Shown here one piece after another: positions 50,801 through 61,449 of a stretch of 64,000 bases of DNA; the first letter of the stretch is position 1, and each line of letters begins with the position of its first letter. The stretch spans positions 2,369,095-2,433,094 of the forward strand of contig JARUPZ010000026.1 of the NCBI GenBank assembly GCA_031213475.1. Direction: 5' to 3'. Source of the DNA: Nereocystis luetkeana. Lineage: Eukaryota; Sar; Phaeophyceae; Laminariales; Laminariaceae. A model generated the notes under the pieces. That model saw nothing but the letters and a program-made list of their open reading frames with translations. It ran no database searches and was not told where the DNA came from. The translations under genes were made by a program, and so were the position numbers.

Positions 50801-52089
50801 ACACTGTAAAACATGTCGCTCACTACGTGAGCTAGACAACCAGGGTATCGTTTTATTTTTATTTTTTTATTTTTTTGGCGGTCGCCCACAGCTAGTTGTC
50901 GAGTTAGATCATTTGTGCGAGGTAAAGAACCTTTACTCCGCACAATTGGGAATGCTCGTATCACGTAGCGTTCAAGGTAAGGCACCCAAGAGGCACTTAC
51001 ATAGTACTCCCGTTGCTGTCTCTGGAATTGCCTACGCCGGAAATTAAATTAGCTCATTGAAGCTGCCATCCATATGCAAGTCCCCGTCAAAAGTGGTTCT
51101 TAGTAGGAGGCAGCTCACGCTTGATGCGACTCGCCGGACGCCTCATGGCGCTTCGTGCTTGGTGCAAGCAATGTCTGCCCGGTCGGTGAAAACCCGACAT
51201 GCTCCGTCCCGGCATTGTAGGGATGCGAGAGTCTATGGTCATGCGACTGCGGCCATGCATGAGGTCAAGTACATCTCTCCTATCGAGTACCCCTCCCCCC
51301 CCCCCCCGCCCCTCCCTCTATGGTCATACGAGTGCGACCATACATATGAGACCGAGTACATCTCTCCTATCGAGTACCCCCCCCCCCCCCCCCCCTGCTC
51401 CGTCTCGAAAGAGATGCGTGGTCAATGGTCAATGACTAAGGCAAGCAACAAATGAGTACGCCCCCCCCCCCCCCCCCCCCCCCCTCCCCCGGAAAGTAAA
51501 TGAACTTATTGAAGCTGTTATCCATATGCAAGTCCGCCTCACGAGCAATTCTTGGTGGGATGAAGCTGAACTGTTCATGCGACTCGACGGACACCTCACG
51601 GCGCTTCGTGTTTGGTGCAAGCAATCAATGTCTTCCTGGTCGGTGAATACCGGACATGCTCCGTCCCGGCATTGTAGGGATGCAAGGGTCTATGGTCATA
51701 CTACTACGGCCATGCATGAGATCGAGTACACCCCTTACCCCTCTCCTTCCCCCTTCCATCGAGCGACTCGCCGAACACCTCACGCTTCGCTTCGCGCTTG
51801 GTGCAAGCTGACGTCTGCCTGGTTGTCGGTGAAAACACGACGCGCTCCGTCCGGGCATTGTAGGGATGCGAGGGAGGGTCCATGGTCACACGACTACGGC
51901 CATGTATGATGATATCGAGTACCCCCCGCACCCCCACGCCCCTCCCCCGCCTGTAAATACTTCACCGTCTCATTTTGCTCCGTGCTTTGCTTTTGTTCTA
52001 CGCTCTCCGTTGACGCACGCAGGTACCTTTCGACGGCGCTTTTCTCGAATATCCTCGAGGAGGCCAAGGACCAGAAGACGGAAGAGTAG
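41762..52089 (+). CDS. Cysteine synthase / O-acetylserine (thiol) lyase, nine exons, complete
   Basis: PLP enzyme that replaces the acetate of O-acetylserine with sulfide to form cysteine. Exons: 41762-41869, 42178-42287, 43917-44091, 45532-45669, 46839-46976, 47583-47705, 48891-48989, 50018-50094, 52023-52089. All junctions are GT-AG and in phase, giving 344 residues; plant enzymes have about 320-325. Visible signatures: [12 protein letters not shown] with the PLP-binding Lys, EPTSGNTGI substrate loop, [10 protein letters not shown] phosphate loop, [30 protein letters not shown], and the end PSFGERYLST. The first ATG gives [20 protein letters not shown]. The same frame is open upstream and contains ASAFLAPSV behind an AG acceptor at 41713-41714, a heterokont plastid-targeting type motif, so an upstream signal-peptide exon is possible. 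Introns carry A and C repeats and unusual decayed copies of exon 3 and exon 7 ends. Confidence 0.96.
42985..43250. mobile_element. Diverged family A subfamily, tandem fragments
   Basis: GGTCCTGATTATCATGTTCC, then CGGCGGAGCATAGTATTCAG ... TTTAGTCCTGATTACTAT, then GGGGAGCATAGCATTCAGGG. The layout parallels family A but with consistent substitutions. It lies in intron 2 of the cysteine synthase gene. A half copy may lie near 8555-8610. Confidence 0.5.
43420..43860 (+). repeat. Family C repeat, two truncated sense copies with C-tails
   Basis: Tail fragment 43420-43605 ending in a C-run, then the 3' half 43636-43858 (CATTGAAGCTGTCACCCATA to GGCCATGCATGAGATCGAGT) ending in another C-run. It is only about 60 bp upstream of exon 3. 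Confidence 0.75.
44092..44660 (+). repeat. Decayed tandem copies of cysteine synthase exon 3 end plus splice donor
   Basis: Exon 3 ends CTCGAGCGAAGGGTGTTGCT-CAAG/GTAAAT. In the following intron, similar blocks recur at about 44230-44277 (GGCGAAGGGTGTTGCTCGAG/GTAGAC), 44372-44400 (GGCATGTCACTCGAGCGAAG, then interrupted by a MITE and resuming GGTAAAGT), and 44570-44646 (GACATCATCCTGACAATGTC ... AAGCGAAGGGTATTGCTCGA). Each is followed by TTGATGTTGATGCTGATG-type sequence, so the repeating unit is exon end plus intron start, roughly 150 bp. Confidence 0.8.
44404..44500 (-). mobile_element. Family A MITE, copy A12
   Basis: TATTACGGGGGACCATAGTT to TATGGCCCCCCGTAACA, slightly shortened. It is inserted inside the third exon-3-like block. 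Confidence 0.88.
44670..45300. repeat. GATGTTGATATC and (GAT)n low-complexity intron tract
   Basis: TCGATATTGATGTTGATA-type degenerate repeat to 44880, then (GAT)n at 44985-45013 and three 36-bp units with GATTCGTAGAATGACGAGGA at 45010-45095. Confidence 0.75.
46250..46358 (-). mobile_element. Family A MITE, copy A13
   Basis: TATTACGCGGGACCATATTT to AATATGGCCCCCCGTAATA. The two arms carry the matching change (ATATTTAAT / ATTAAATAT). Confidence 0.88.
46619..46734 (-). mobile_element. Family A MITE, copy A14
   Basis: TATTACGGGGGACCATAGTT to TTGGCCCCCCGTAATA, about 100 bp upstream of cysteine synthase exon 5. Confidence 0.88.
47031..47228. repeat. 66-bp tandem repeat, three identical units
   Basis: Units start GTTTTTGTGATTTTTTTGGG and end GCTCACCAGGTACCT, in cysteine synthase intron 5. 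Identity between units implies recent duplication. Confidence 0.95.
48306..48412 (+). mobile_element. Family A MITE, copy A15
   Basis: TATTACGGGGGACCATAGTT to TAACTGGTCCCCCGTAATA, in cysteine synthase intron 6. Confidence 0.9.
48990..49700 (+). repeat. Decayed tandem copies of cysteine synthase exon 7 end plus splice donor
   Basis: Exon 7 ends GGCGGGGCCGTACAC/GTGAGGGAGGCGTTATGAGA. Copies follow at about 49115-49205 (ATGTGCACGCGAGGGAGGCG), 49295-49385 (GGGGGCCGTACACGTGATGG), 49455-49530 (GAGCTCGCGAAGCAGTAAGG ... GGGCGGGGCCGTACAACGTA), 49570-49630 (GGCAGGGCCGTACACGCAAG) and 49660-49700 (GGGCGGAGCCATAGACGTGA), separated by G-rich spacers. Confidence 0.85.
50750..51310 (+). repeat. Family C repeat, full-length sense copy C9
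   Basis: TATAGGTTGGGTTGGCGTCG at the 5' end to GAGTACCCCTCC and a C-run, in cysteine synthase intron 8. Same layout as 4021-4568. Confidence 0.9.
51311..51950 (+). repeat. Cluster of truncated family C copies with C-tails
   Basis: Tail fragments at 51320-51396 and 51397-51483, then 3' halves at 51500-51740 and 51755-51945. Each is directly followed by a C-rich run, giving a head-to-tail array that reaches close to the last exon. Confidence 0.8.
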
Positions 52090-52128
52090 TCCAGTGAAGA
52101 GGCTGCTGCAGCCACCGGAGAGGAAATG

Positions 52129-52360
52129 GGGCATAGCGAAGCAGAACTTGTCTTAGCGAAGCTGAACGTGGCGATACCTAAGCGGAACGTGGGCCTAGCG
52201 CGGTGTAACTTGGACATAGCGAAGCGGAACTTGCACAGAACGAAGCGGATCTTGGGGATATCGAAGCGGAACGTGGGCATACCTAAGCGGACCTTGGTAC
52301 ATGGCGAAGCGGAACTTGGACATAGCGAAGCAGATTTTTTTTTTTTTTTTTTTGAAGCGC
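52129..52360. repeat. 21-bp minisatellite directly after cysteine synthase stop
   Basis: About ten units of the type CATAGCGAAGCGGAACTTGG. The period of seven codons keeps one frame open (IAKRNLH, IPKRNVG-like heptads), but it starts 40 bp beyond TAG 52087-52089 and is probably 3' UTR or intergenic. Confidence 0.8.
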
Positions 52361-53900
52361 AACTTGGCGAATCATGATTCATGACTGAACTCTCTCCGCG
52401 TTGCAGCCCTGGGTGTGTTACAAACGGTGCTTGGGACAGCGGACCGCAAGTAAGCGTCGGTGAAACGGATCTGAAATGAAAAAAAAAAATCCAAACGGAA
52501 CCTTGAAAAAGAGCGCAACGAGACCTAGAGAAGTGAAACCGACAGTTAGGCGAGCAAACGACACGATACGTAGCGTAACGTAACGGAACGCAAGAGGCTC
52601 CCAACACCTACGCTTTTGGTATGAGGGGTGTGCGGGGGATAGATAGCCGCCGCGGTTGGCTGTTTTCGCTTGGTCATTACGTAGAGGTGGGGGTTTGTGG
52701 GTTGGGGAAGTGGGGGTGGGGGGGGAAGCTCTCGCCCCCCCCCCCCCCCCCCCCTCCCTCCGGCGATTTGTAAACATGACGTTGATGTCTCTCCTGCTCG
52801 CAAGGGTTTGCTTGTTTCTTTGCGTGTCCCTGCAGAGTCGAAGGCTTTTGTTGGGAAGAGTTGGGTTTTTTTTATTTTTTTACTGAGTAACGCGAGTTGC
52901 TTTCGTGGAGGTTTTCGCTGCGCCTTTGGACGAAAGGGCTATAAAAGAGAGACCGTAAGCCAAGCGGCGGGGGGGGGGGAGGGGGGGGGGAGGGGGGGGG
53001 TAGGAGGAGTTGGGAGTTGTAGCGAGTGCCGCGGAAATGTTTTCGCGGCCCATTATTTTGTGAAGAGAGAGTGGAAGGAGGTAAAATGGTGTGAATTAAG
53101 TCTTGAGGTCGAAATAGGCGTTTTGGGACGTGGAGAGGGAAAACAAAAAGAAAGAATGCCGACAAGTAACGACGACTACTAGAACATCGGCCTCCGCATC
53201 AAGCCGCCGCCCCCGGCCGTGCGGGTTTCCGTTACCAGGTACCATGGTATGTGTTTACACTAAATTACGAGGGATTTACGTGCGCACCACGCGCGCAGGC
53301 GGCAGCATACCGCACTCATTTTTGCGCACACTCATGCTGATTGGGGTGTGGTGTATTGTTGAAAATGCCACATGCGTGAACTTTTCGTTGTTTTAGACCG
53401 CATTCCATGCCCGGTTGTAATGTGGTGACAGGGTCTGGTGTTACCCGATGTATTGTTATTTACGCGACCACTCTCAAACTGCTGGTGGAGGGGAAACGCT
53501 TGTTTCGACTCGCGTTCACCCGTATCCTACATTTAACCTTGCACTGCTGAGCGTTTTAGTTGGAAGCGCTGTTTTCTGCTGCTGAGCTTGACTGCGTGCA
53601 GCAGAGATCCGGCTGCATGCTGCTGCTGCTGCTGCTTCCTGGACTGCATGCAGTACGGTAAATCCGGCTACTGCTGCTTGTGGTAGTCAGGGGACTTCAG
53701 GGGTACATCCCCGGGTTTCCTAGGTGGATAAGTTTATTGTAGAGCAGCGCAAGCGTAGCGTTGCTCTGTTGTTGTTGCCTGGGTGTTACCACCTAACACA
53801 AGGTTACACGGAGGTACGGAAATTCCAGGGAGTGGTGGGGCTTAGAAAAGCGGCCAAAAAGCAGCAGGAACGATACGTTCGCAAAGACGTCCGTCAGAAA
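52360..53900. other. Intergenic stretch with C and G tracts
   Basis: A C-run at 52737-52754 and G-rich runs at 52968-52999. No supported exon. Confidence 0.4.
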
Positions 53901-53907
53901 CAATAAC

Positions 53908-54046
53908 ATGTGCGTTTTGGGTAGGAGCGAGAAAGAAAGCAGCAGCGATATATATACAAAACACTTTACTGCAGCAGAGGTCAGGTGCATTTTGGGTAGG
54001 AGCGAGAAAGAAAGCAGCAGCGATATACTAAACACTTTACTGCATA
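53908..54046. repeat. Tandem duplication, about 73-bp unit
   Basis: Two units share TTTTGGGTAGGAGCGAGAAA, GAAAGCAGCAGCGATATA and AACACTTTACTGCA. Confidence 0.9.
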
Positions 54047-54049
54047 CAA

Positions 54050-55537
54050 AAAGGTCGACGGAGTACCATTGCCCAGTCATCGGGACTCGTCAGTGATTGT
54101 CTCGCGAATACCAGTCATTTTGATGTACCGAGTCCAACAGTACGTCAAAGTAAGTACTGAAACGTCAGAGCCTTCGTGAGTCTCAAGGCTACACGGGGCT
54201 GAAGTGACCGAGCCCCCGCGAATCTCATGGGTGCTTGGATTCGAAATGTCGAACCAAAATTTAATACCAGGTAGTACGGTCGAATCGCGCAGATTGCGAT
54301 GGCTTCGACGTGCCGTGGAAGTCCAAAAGGACAAACTAACTTTCGCCGATGATCGTTAGGTACATGGGACCCCGTATACAAATAAACTCTGCAGACAAAA
54401 CAGATACCAGGTATAAAAATAAATAAATGCGCCGCGCAGAGCTCGAAGGCCTCAATCCTCCGTGCAACAACCTAAACCGAAGAAACAAAACAAAGGCGCT
54501 ACCTAAACGGCGCCGGTTAACAGGGTGGGTTGACCGCTGTAGTCGCCCTTCGTGGGCAGTTGTCGTCGGTTTGCAGGGATCGAGAAAGTACGTAAAAAAT
54601 ACGTGCTCGTACTATAGTCTAGTACTAGTAGACAGCAGTAGTCTAGCACGGTAGCGAGTAGTACTTGTAGGTTGTAACTTTGGGAAAATATATCGTCGTC
54701 ATAATGTACGTGTCGAGAAAGTACAGACCAATGAGAAAATATGTACTCTTATCAGTCTATATAATGCAGTAGTATAGTACGGCAGTAAGCAAGTGCGATG
54801 GTCTTCCATGTATTTTTTTGTTCTGCCGGGTACGACGCTGCGATTGAACTCAAACGACATCGTACACAGGGGGAGTAAGCGTCAGTCACAACGAGCAGGA
54901 GGACAGCCAGCCGCGAATCCATTGCTGCTCCTTCCTGCTGCTCCTTCCTGCTGCTGCTTTTGTTGCGTTTTGTCTCCGTCGTTGTTCATTTTAGTCGCAA
55001 TATTCTCACAACTATTATTATTGTTGTAGAGCAGGGCAAGCGTTCGGTTTTTAGTACACTCCCTCCTTCCCCCCGTCACCACCCCGCTTCTTTGAGTCTC
55101 GAAAGTTGGACAGTGGGGTGTCGGATATTTGTTCACTCGCACCCCTGTTTACCGTACAGCAACGTATTCGCCTGTATTGATTGTCTGCTGCTCGCTGTTG
55201 TTGTTGCTGTCGCCGTTTCAACAGCCCAAAAACTAGGGACACACCGATCGGGTTACTCGGCGCTATACACTCACCTAACTGCAGTAACTGCAGTCGCTTC
55301 CAAAGGAGGGGAAACACAAAAAAACACCGACCAATGGAACCTTTCAAATAAATTCACGTTTTAGGGTAATCGAACTTCGAATCATGTTGACAGCCAAGAA
55401 ACGCCTCCCAACCAAAAAGGAGGGTGAAAACGTCCATCGTAGGAGACAAAACTGATCTAAAAAAATGGACGGGGAACCCTTTATTTTTCCTGGGGTCACT
55501 TTTTATTTTCTCGGGTCACTTTTGGCATTTAGGATCT

Positions 55538-55571
<34 letters not shown>

Positions 55572-56080
55572 AATCTCGGTCTGACGACCGGAGAAAAATT
55601 GTAACCTACCAACCGACGTACACCCGTCACAAAAACAGACAGACGGACAGACGCAAAAAAAAATCATGAAAACGGGTAGACCTGTCTGCGACGCCGCCGA
55701 ACAATTGTACGTAGCCATCATCGCTCGGTAGCTCCTTGCGCAGTAGCCGCTCTTCTTGCTTGTGCTGCTGCCACCGCGGTATCATGATGTATAGACCACT
55801 CCGTTCCGAAATATACGGACCGTTTGTACATCAAAACTCAATACAAGCGCTCCTCCATGTATCGGGACAGAGTGGCAAGATCTCTCAAACTTGGCATGCA
55901 TTCCTCTCGTATACACCTGTACGTCTTCCCTTTTTGCTCCTTCATACGAGTAGGGCAGCTGTTGATTTTGTTTTCTGCTCGTTGAATAAAAATGGAGTTC
56001 CAATCGATCGAGCCAAAAGGTGCACGAATCCCTTCCCACCTCGGACGAATCCTCGATTCCCACTTCCTTCATGATCTATA
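54050..56080. other. Stretch without recognisable gene
   Basis: Contains (CAG)n at 55539-55568, and a GAGTC-rich degenerate segment at 54070-54230 related to 27898-28020. No exon is supported. Confidence 0.4.
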
Positions 56081-56084
56081 TATA

Positions 56085-56345
56085 GTACAGTAGATCTTTC
56101 AGGCCGGATGGATCCCATGCACGTATCTGGTACGATCTATTGTACTGCTGTACTATTGATACTGTACTGTAGTAGTAGCTCATGTTGCCGGGTGGGAGCC
56201 GTGTGATATACCTGTGGTACTGTACGTGATTTTTGCACGTGTTTCCCGGATTGGGGCTGTACTACTGCTGCATGCAGATCCTGCACAGCCAGCCTCTCAG
56301 AACAACCGGCAGATCCCCATACACCTCTCCGGTGTGCGAATCCCT
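56085..56345 (+). repeat. Family D repeat, copy D5
   Basis: TAGCTCATGTTGCCGGGTGG and AGATCCTGCACAG signatures, with the hairpin region expanded and degraded. Confidence 0.6.
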
Positions 56346-57067
56346 ACGCATATCACTGCTACTTACCAGGTACCAGGTACTACTGCTGTATTGCGAAAAC
56401 GAACGCCACACGAAGTCCAGGTACAGTCGTTTGGTGTTTGTTGTCTATAAAAAAACGTCGGTGCAGTCTCATTCACAGATGGGGTTGGGCTATGAATAGC
56501 ACAACAAGAAGATAGGTGACGCGTTTCAAATAACAGCACCTACTACTACTGTACAACAAACAACGTTTGATTGCATAGCATAAAAAGATAGACGACGCGT
56601 TTCCAACAACAGCGACCATACCAAAAAGCGTCCGCTTGCTTGACGCAGGGCCGCACCCCACATCCAACGACAACGAAAACCCACCCAGCTTTAACGACGC
56701 CATCGACGCCAACGTAATAGCATCGATTCAAGAGGCCTGTCAACTCCAGCGCGTGGCCAACACCCACCCTTTTTTAATTTTTACTTTCGCATAGAACAAG
56801 TCTTGAGCAAATACGTATCTTATCTTGCGCAAAAATAAGCATTTCCCGTCACAAATTAATGCGTGTACAACACCACTGGAAACGGTTTGGCCGCACCCGA
56901 ATGACTACCTCCACCAGAGACGCCGCCTACACGTGCAAACGTGTACTGCGGCAAAAAAAACAATACGCCTATTGTCGTACCCAAATGAGCAAATCCCGCC
57001 AGGAGCCCAGCGCGAGCACACCAAACAACGCGCAATGCGTTTCTGGTCTTTCGCCCGAAGGCCTAGC

Positions 57068-57098
57068 AAAACCAGTGTGGGGAGGGGGGGGGGGGGGG
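57068..57098. repeat. Poly-G tract
   Basis: G-run with one A, about 25 nt. Confidence 0.9.
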
Positions 57099-57369
57099 GC
57101 TGTGTCATGTACAACCCCGCATGAACGCTGCGTTTTCTTCAACGAGACGGAATTTTTGCCGAGTCGGGCGGCGAGCGGTCTTCGGAACCTCTCTACCGCT
57201 CCACAAGAGGTGCAAAATAATGCCCGACCAGGTGCCCTCGTATGTAGCAGCTACAGTAGGTTCACACGACCATCGAAAATACAATACGCTCGTCAGGAAA
57301 TGTTAGCATATATGATACGTAAGCCTGGGCTTCTTCATCCTTGTCCCTCCAAACAAGTAGGACTAGAGA

Positions 57370-57710
57370 TTTCTCGGGCTGCTTGATGCTGGGAAGCTGC
57401 TGTCAGGCTCTTGCTGGATGCTGCCGCTGGCTGCTGGTAATGCTGGTGCTGCGTGCTGTCGAGGTGCTGCTGGATACTGGTGGCCTGCTGCTGGCTGTCG
57501 CTGCTGCACGATGGCAAGCTCCTGGTAGCTGCTGCTGGATATTGCTGGGCTGGGCTACTGCCGGATGCCGGCGAAAGTTGATATTGGGTTGCAGCTTGGT
57601 ACTGGTGGGGGCTACTGCTGGATGTTATTGGTGGCCTACAGCCGGATGCTGGCGGACCGATGCTGGATACTGGTGGGCTGCTGCCGGATGCTGATACGCC
57701 GCTGGATGAT
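57370..57710. repeat. Degenerate CTGCTGGAT/GCTGGT minisatellite
   Basis: Repeats of GCTGCTGGATGCTG and GGTGGGCTACTGC type over 340 bp. Several frames stay open through composition. Confidence 0.7.
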
Positions 57711-58454
57711 TACGGCACGGAGGATGGTTACCGGAGTAGCGAAGTGTCCCCAGGAAGAGTTTGATCCACCACCTTCCCGCTCTTTCACGATACTCTCTGC
57801 TTATCACACTCCGCTTCACTCCTGAAAAGCGCGTCATGGCCGACCCGCGGCATAGTGCGTTAGTGCATCAGCGAGTAGGTAGGTGGCGGCAGTGATTGGT
57901 TGGTGGTTGTGTCAGAGCAAACAAGAAGCGAAAAAGTCAGCAGGAGCAGACGCAAAAACGGACGGCAAAACAACAAAACGCACACCGGAACGACAAGGGG
58001 AGGGGATAAAAACGGAGTAGCGCGGGAGGGGGGCGGCGGCGGGGAGGGGAGGTACAGAAGGAGGTCAAACGAACAAGGGCGGGAGGGGGGGGGGGGAGGA
58101 TCAGTGGTTTGTCGGGATTTTATTGCGGAGCCACCATTGGCGACACGGCAAATACCCATGGCCAGTGCGCTTCATTCCAGATCGCCGCGTCTGCTCATAA
58201 TTCGTCTCCTGAAGAAGAAAAAAAACAAAAAAAACTCTAAAATTTGTTAGTTTTATTCCTTTGGCAACTACCAGGTAAAGTATTTATCTAATTCGGCGAT
58301 ATAGTGCAGGCGTCACACGCGCGCGCGCCAAGAGATAGAGGCAAAGGGGGGTATATAGCTTGGCTTGGTCTTGTGGCACGCGAAAACATAACCGGATGGG
58401 GTCACTTGCCCTGATGCTGGGGTGTGTGAAAACACACATGGGTGCAGGGGTGGG

Positions 58455-58484
58455 GAGGGGAGGGGGGGGGGGGGGGGGGGGGTA
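58455..58484. repeat. Poly-G tract
   Basis: G-run of about 22 nt after GGGGAGGGGA. Confidence 0.9.
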
Positions 58485-58487
58485 CGA

Positions 58488-58700
58488 GAATATTCAATAC
58501 TTCGGATAGAGCATCTACAGATAGATCACCTAGAATCCAACCTGCCGTTGTTCGATATGCTGTGCAGGATCTGTCAACAGTACATATCTAACGCAAGAAA
58601 CACGCCGGGCATAGCTTGCAGGTAATACGGATGGCGCCCGGCAACACGAGATAGAATACACAGATCATACAGATCAGGAAGATAGTCGCGCTGAAATATG
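58488..58700 (-). repeat. Family D repeat, copy D6
   Basis: Reverse orientation: CATCTACAGATAGATCACCT, TGTGCAGGATCTGTCAACAG, CGGATGGCGCCCGGCAACAC, CAGATCATACAGATCAGGAA. Confidence 0.65.
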
Positions 58701-59402
58701 TTTAGATAATGAAGCAGAAGAATCGATGATGTGCCCGAGGTGTTGAAAAGTCCGTCGAGACCCCTTCCCACGACAACACCGTTCTCGATTCACACTTTTC
58801 TTCGGTGGTTTACGACGGCTGATCTACAAAATCTCTGGGAAGAGAGAGGCGGGAGGGGGCATGGCGAGAGCATTGGGGTGGGGTAGGCGTTATCCTCAGA
58901 CCTCAAGCCTGCTTAGTCCAAGAGTAGTCTTAGGGGAGAGTCGTGTCAGTGCATCATGGCCGAACAAGCACACGGCGTTGGTTTGCTTTTTGAAGACTGT
59001 TTTTACAACAACAAAAAGGATGAAATTGTACCGGAGTTTTTCCGTCACTTCAAAAGACGGCGGTGAAGTTTCCATGAACCGATTATCAAAAAACGAGGAA
59101 TCAACACACAAACAAGGCACGTCGTCTGTAGCTTCAAGAAGTCTCATATACTATTCATCACGTAAACAGGACACGCCGTATGTAGCTTAAAGAAGTATCA
59201 TAATACAATTTATCATGTATCAGGTACCGCCCCTGGTAGTCAGGAAAATATTTTAGGACCTTTTCAATATCAACATGAAGCCCAAGCGGTTCTTATTTTC
59301 GTGACCAGCGTGGTATGAGCCATTGAGCGGCACTTCGTGTCATGACCAAACAAAGATGGTGGTGCTTTCTGAGGGATGGCTTTCTTCGAAGAATTTTCCT
59401 AA

Positions 59403-59449
59403 AAAAAGCGTTTCTCTACCGCCATTTATCGCGTAGAGAAACGCTTTTT
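59403..59449. other. Perfect 16-bp hairpin with T-tail
   Basis: AAAAAGCGTTTCTCTA at 59403-59418 pairs exactly with TAGAGAAACGCTTTTT at 59434-59449 around a 15-nt loop. No adjacent gene explains it. Confidence 0.8.
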
Positions 59450-59974
59450 ACTTTTACGCCCTACTGTTAATAGAGTTATGCCTAGTGAAAACGACGGGAG
59501 TGTACGATCGACAAAAACGCTCACAAGGCATTTGGACGCATGGGCGGAGGGGGGGGCGATATTGACCAACCATGTCAAGACTGGGCGGCCCCTGATTACA
59601 ACCATTTGGGGACACAGAACACACGATAGCTTTCTCGTTACGTCCAAAATAACATTCTTACGACTGTCAAAATTACCCCAGTCCCACTTTCAAGCAGTTC
59701 TTGAATAAACAGGGGGCAGAATTGGGCCACGATCGTAAAACTACAATAGTCCAGAAACGCCATGATGATCGAGGACAGCCCGAACAACTTTGACAACAAA
59801 CGTGCAACATGACATATTCCTACTTCTAGCGCCCATCAACTTTCACCCAGGAAACCAATATTTACACACCAGGCACCAGGTGTATTTTACAACCTGAAAC
59901 CTACGAACGCACGAAATAATCAAGGACGAACCTGAAGTAAGCTTGACATATTTTTACAGTTGAGGAAAGTTTCG

Positions 59975-60220
59975 CACATGAGGTAGAACACCTACAGTTA
60001 GACCCTCTAGATCCTAGTCTGCCGTTATGAGATACTGTGCAGGATCTGTCCAGTACAGATTCAACCCAGGAAAGATTTGCTAGATTATGCAGATTATACA
60101 GCTCCCATCCAGCATAATCATAGGTTAGATCATACAGATCATACATATCATGAAGATATCTGCCCTCTGAAGGATCTACATCAGTCGGGTAGGAATCGAT
60201 GATCTGAAAACGATTAGTCC
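59975..60220 (-). repeat. Family D repeat, copy D7
   Basis: Reverse orientation: CTACAGTTAGACCCTCTAGA, CTGTGCAGGATCTGTCCAGT, GATCATACAGATCATACATA. The GGTGGGAGCC block is represented by CAGCTCCCATCC. Confidence 0.65.
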
Positions 60221-60419
60221 AATGCGTGCAAGGTTTGAAATAATTTATACAGTAGTAACTGCATCCCACGTTTTTCAGGACGGGTGTCTTGAAACCAGAC
60301 TTGGACACAGATTTGCAGCAGCACAAGGATCAAGACACACCGAGCAGGTCAACCGGTGAATATCATCAAAGTGTTAGTCGAAAATGACAGACATCTCAAG
60401 GGGTGGTTTGCCATGCACG

Positions 60420-60420
<1 letters not shown>

Positions 60421-60494
<74 letters not shown>
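60421..60494. repeat. (ACT)n microsatellite, about 25 units
   Basis: Uninterrupted ACT/AGT array. Confidence 0.97.
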
Positions 60495-60495
<1 letters not shown>

Positions 60496-60917
60496 GCTAA
60501 TACTACTGATGCGGTTGCTGCAAATACGTAATGCTGCTATACTGCGTACCTCTGTTGTTAATCAATTGCAACGAGACACACTTTTTTTATATCTGGCCTT
60601 CTACATAGTCTGTACATTGTGAGTCTTGCATTATGTTTGTATTCCTAGACGCTGCAGCTATTGTTGTTGTACTCTGTTCGGATCGCTGATGCTTGCTGCT
60701 GTTGCCGCTACTACTATCACTACTACTCCTGCAAAGCAGTTACTAGGGAATAGGGCCCGCCCCCCCACCGCAATGGCAGAGGGGTCATGCTTTGGAACCA
60801 ACGGATCGATGAAACAAAACCCGCACAGGGTAAAGTCTCTGTGGCTTACGGCGACCTACATCGCTCTCGCAAGAGGTGTGATATTCCGCTCTAAATCCCA
60901 GGCAAACCCCCTCAAAG

Positions 60918-61150
60918 AATCGGTCGACAAACAAGCTACCAGAATAAAATAGGATAACAGCTCGTAGTATGATAAGGATCGCCGCAGGTTTAGACACGAC
61001 CAAAAAAACATCGCCACGAAGCCAACAAAACCACCGAGAATCGGTCGACATCCAAGCTACCTGGTATATAATGGATTACAGTAGTATCATAAAATTTGCC
61101 GCAGGTTTATAGGACAAGAAACATCGCCACAAGGCCAATGAAATCATCGC
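60918..61150. repeat. Tandem duplication, 121-bp unit
   Basis: Units begin AATCGGTCGACAAACAAGCT and AATCGGTCGACATCCAAGCT and share CGCAGGTTTA and ACATCGCCAC. Confidence 0.85.
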
Positions 61151-61186
61151 CGAAACGGCAATACAATGGGAGAGAGGTATACGAGG

Positions 61187-61446
61187 GAAGGGGGGGGGGG
61201 GGGGGGGGGGTTAAGACGTCGTGAGCTCCAGCCCGGAAAAGCATCGCGCCCTCTCTGGACTGTAAGCGGGAGACGATTTGCGTCTGGACTCCTAGCAAAA
61301 CCACAGCGCACAGATTCTTCCCCTGCAGGTGGCTGCGGTTGAGGCAAACACAAAAAGGGGTGAAATGAAAGGCTACGGTGTAAAGGGTCAGGGTTTGGTC
61401 AGGCCAAAAAAGTGGGAGGGGCGAGAGAGAGAGAGAGAGAGAGAGA
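61187..61446. repeat. Poly-G tract and (GA)n
   Basis: G-run at about 61189-61210; (GA)n at 61424-61446. No gene between them. Confidence 0.9.
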
Positions 61447-61449
61447 TAT

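Noticed and set aside
59478..59708. 76-codon frame MPSENDGSVRSTKTLTRHLD
   Set aside because: Not recognised, and no splice or codon-bias support.
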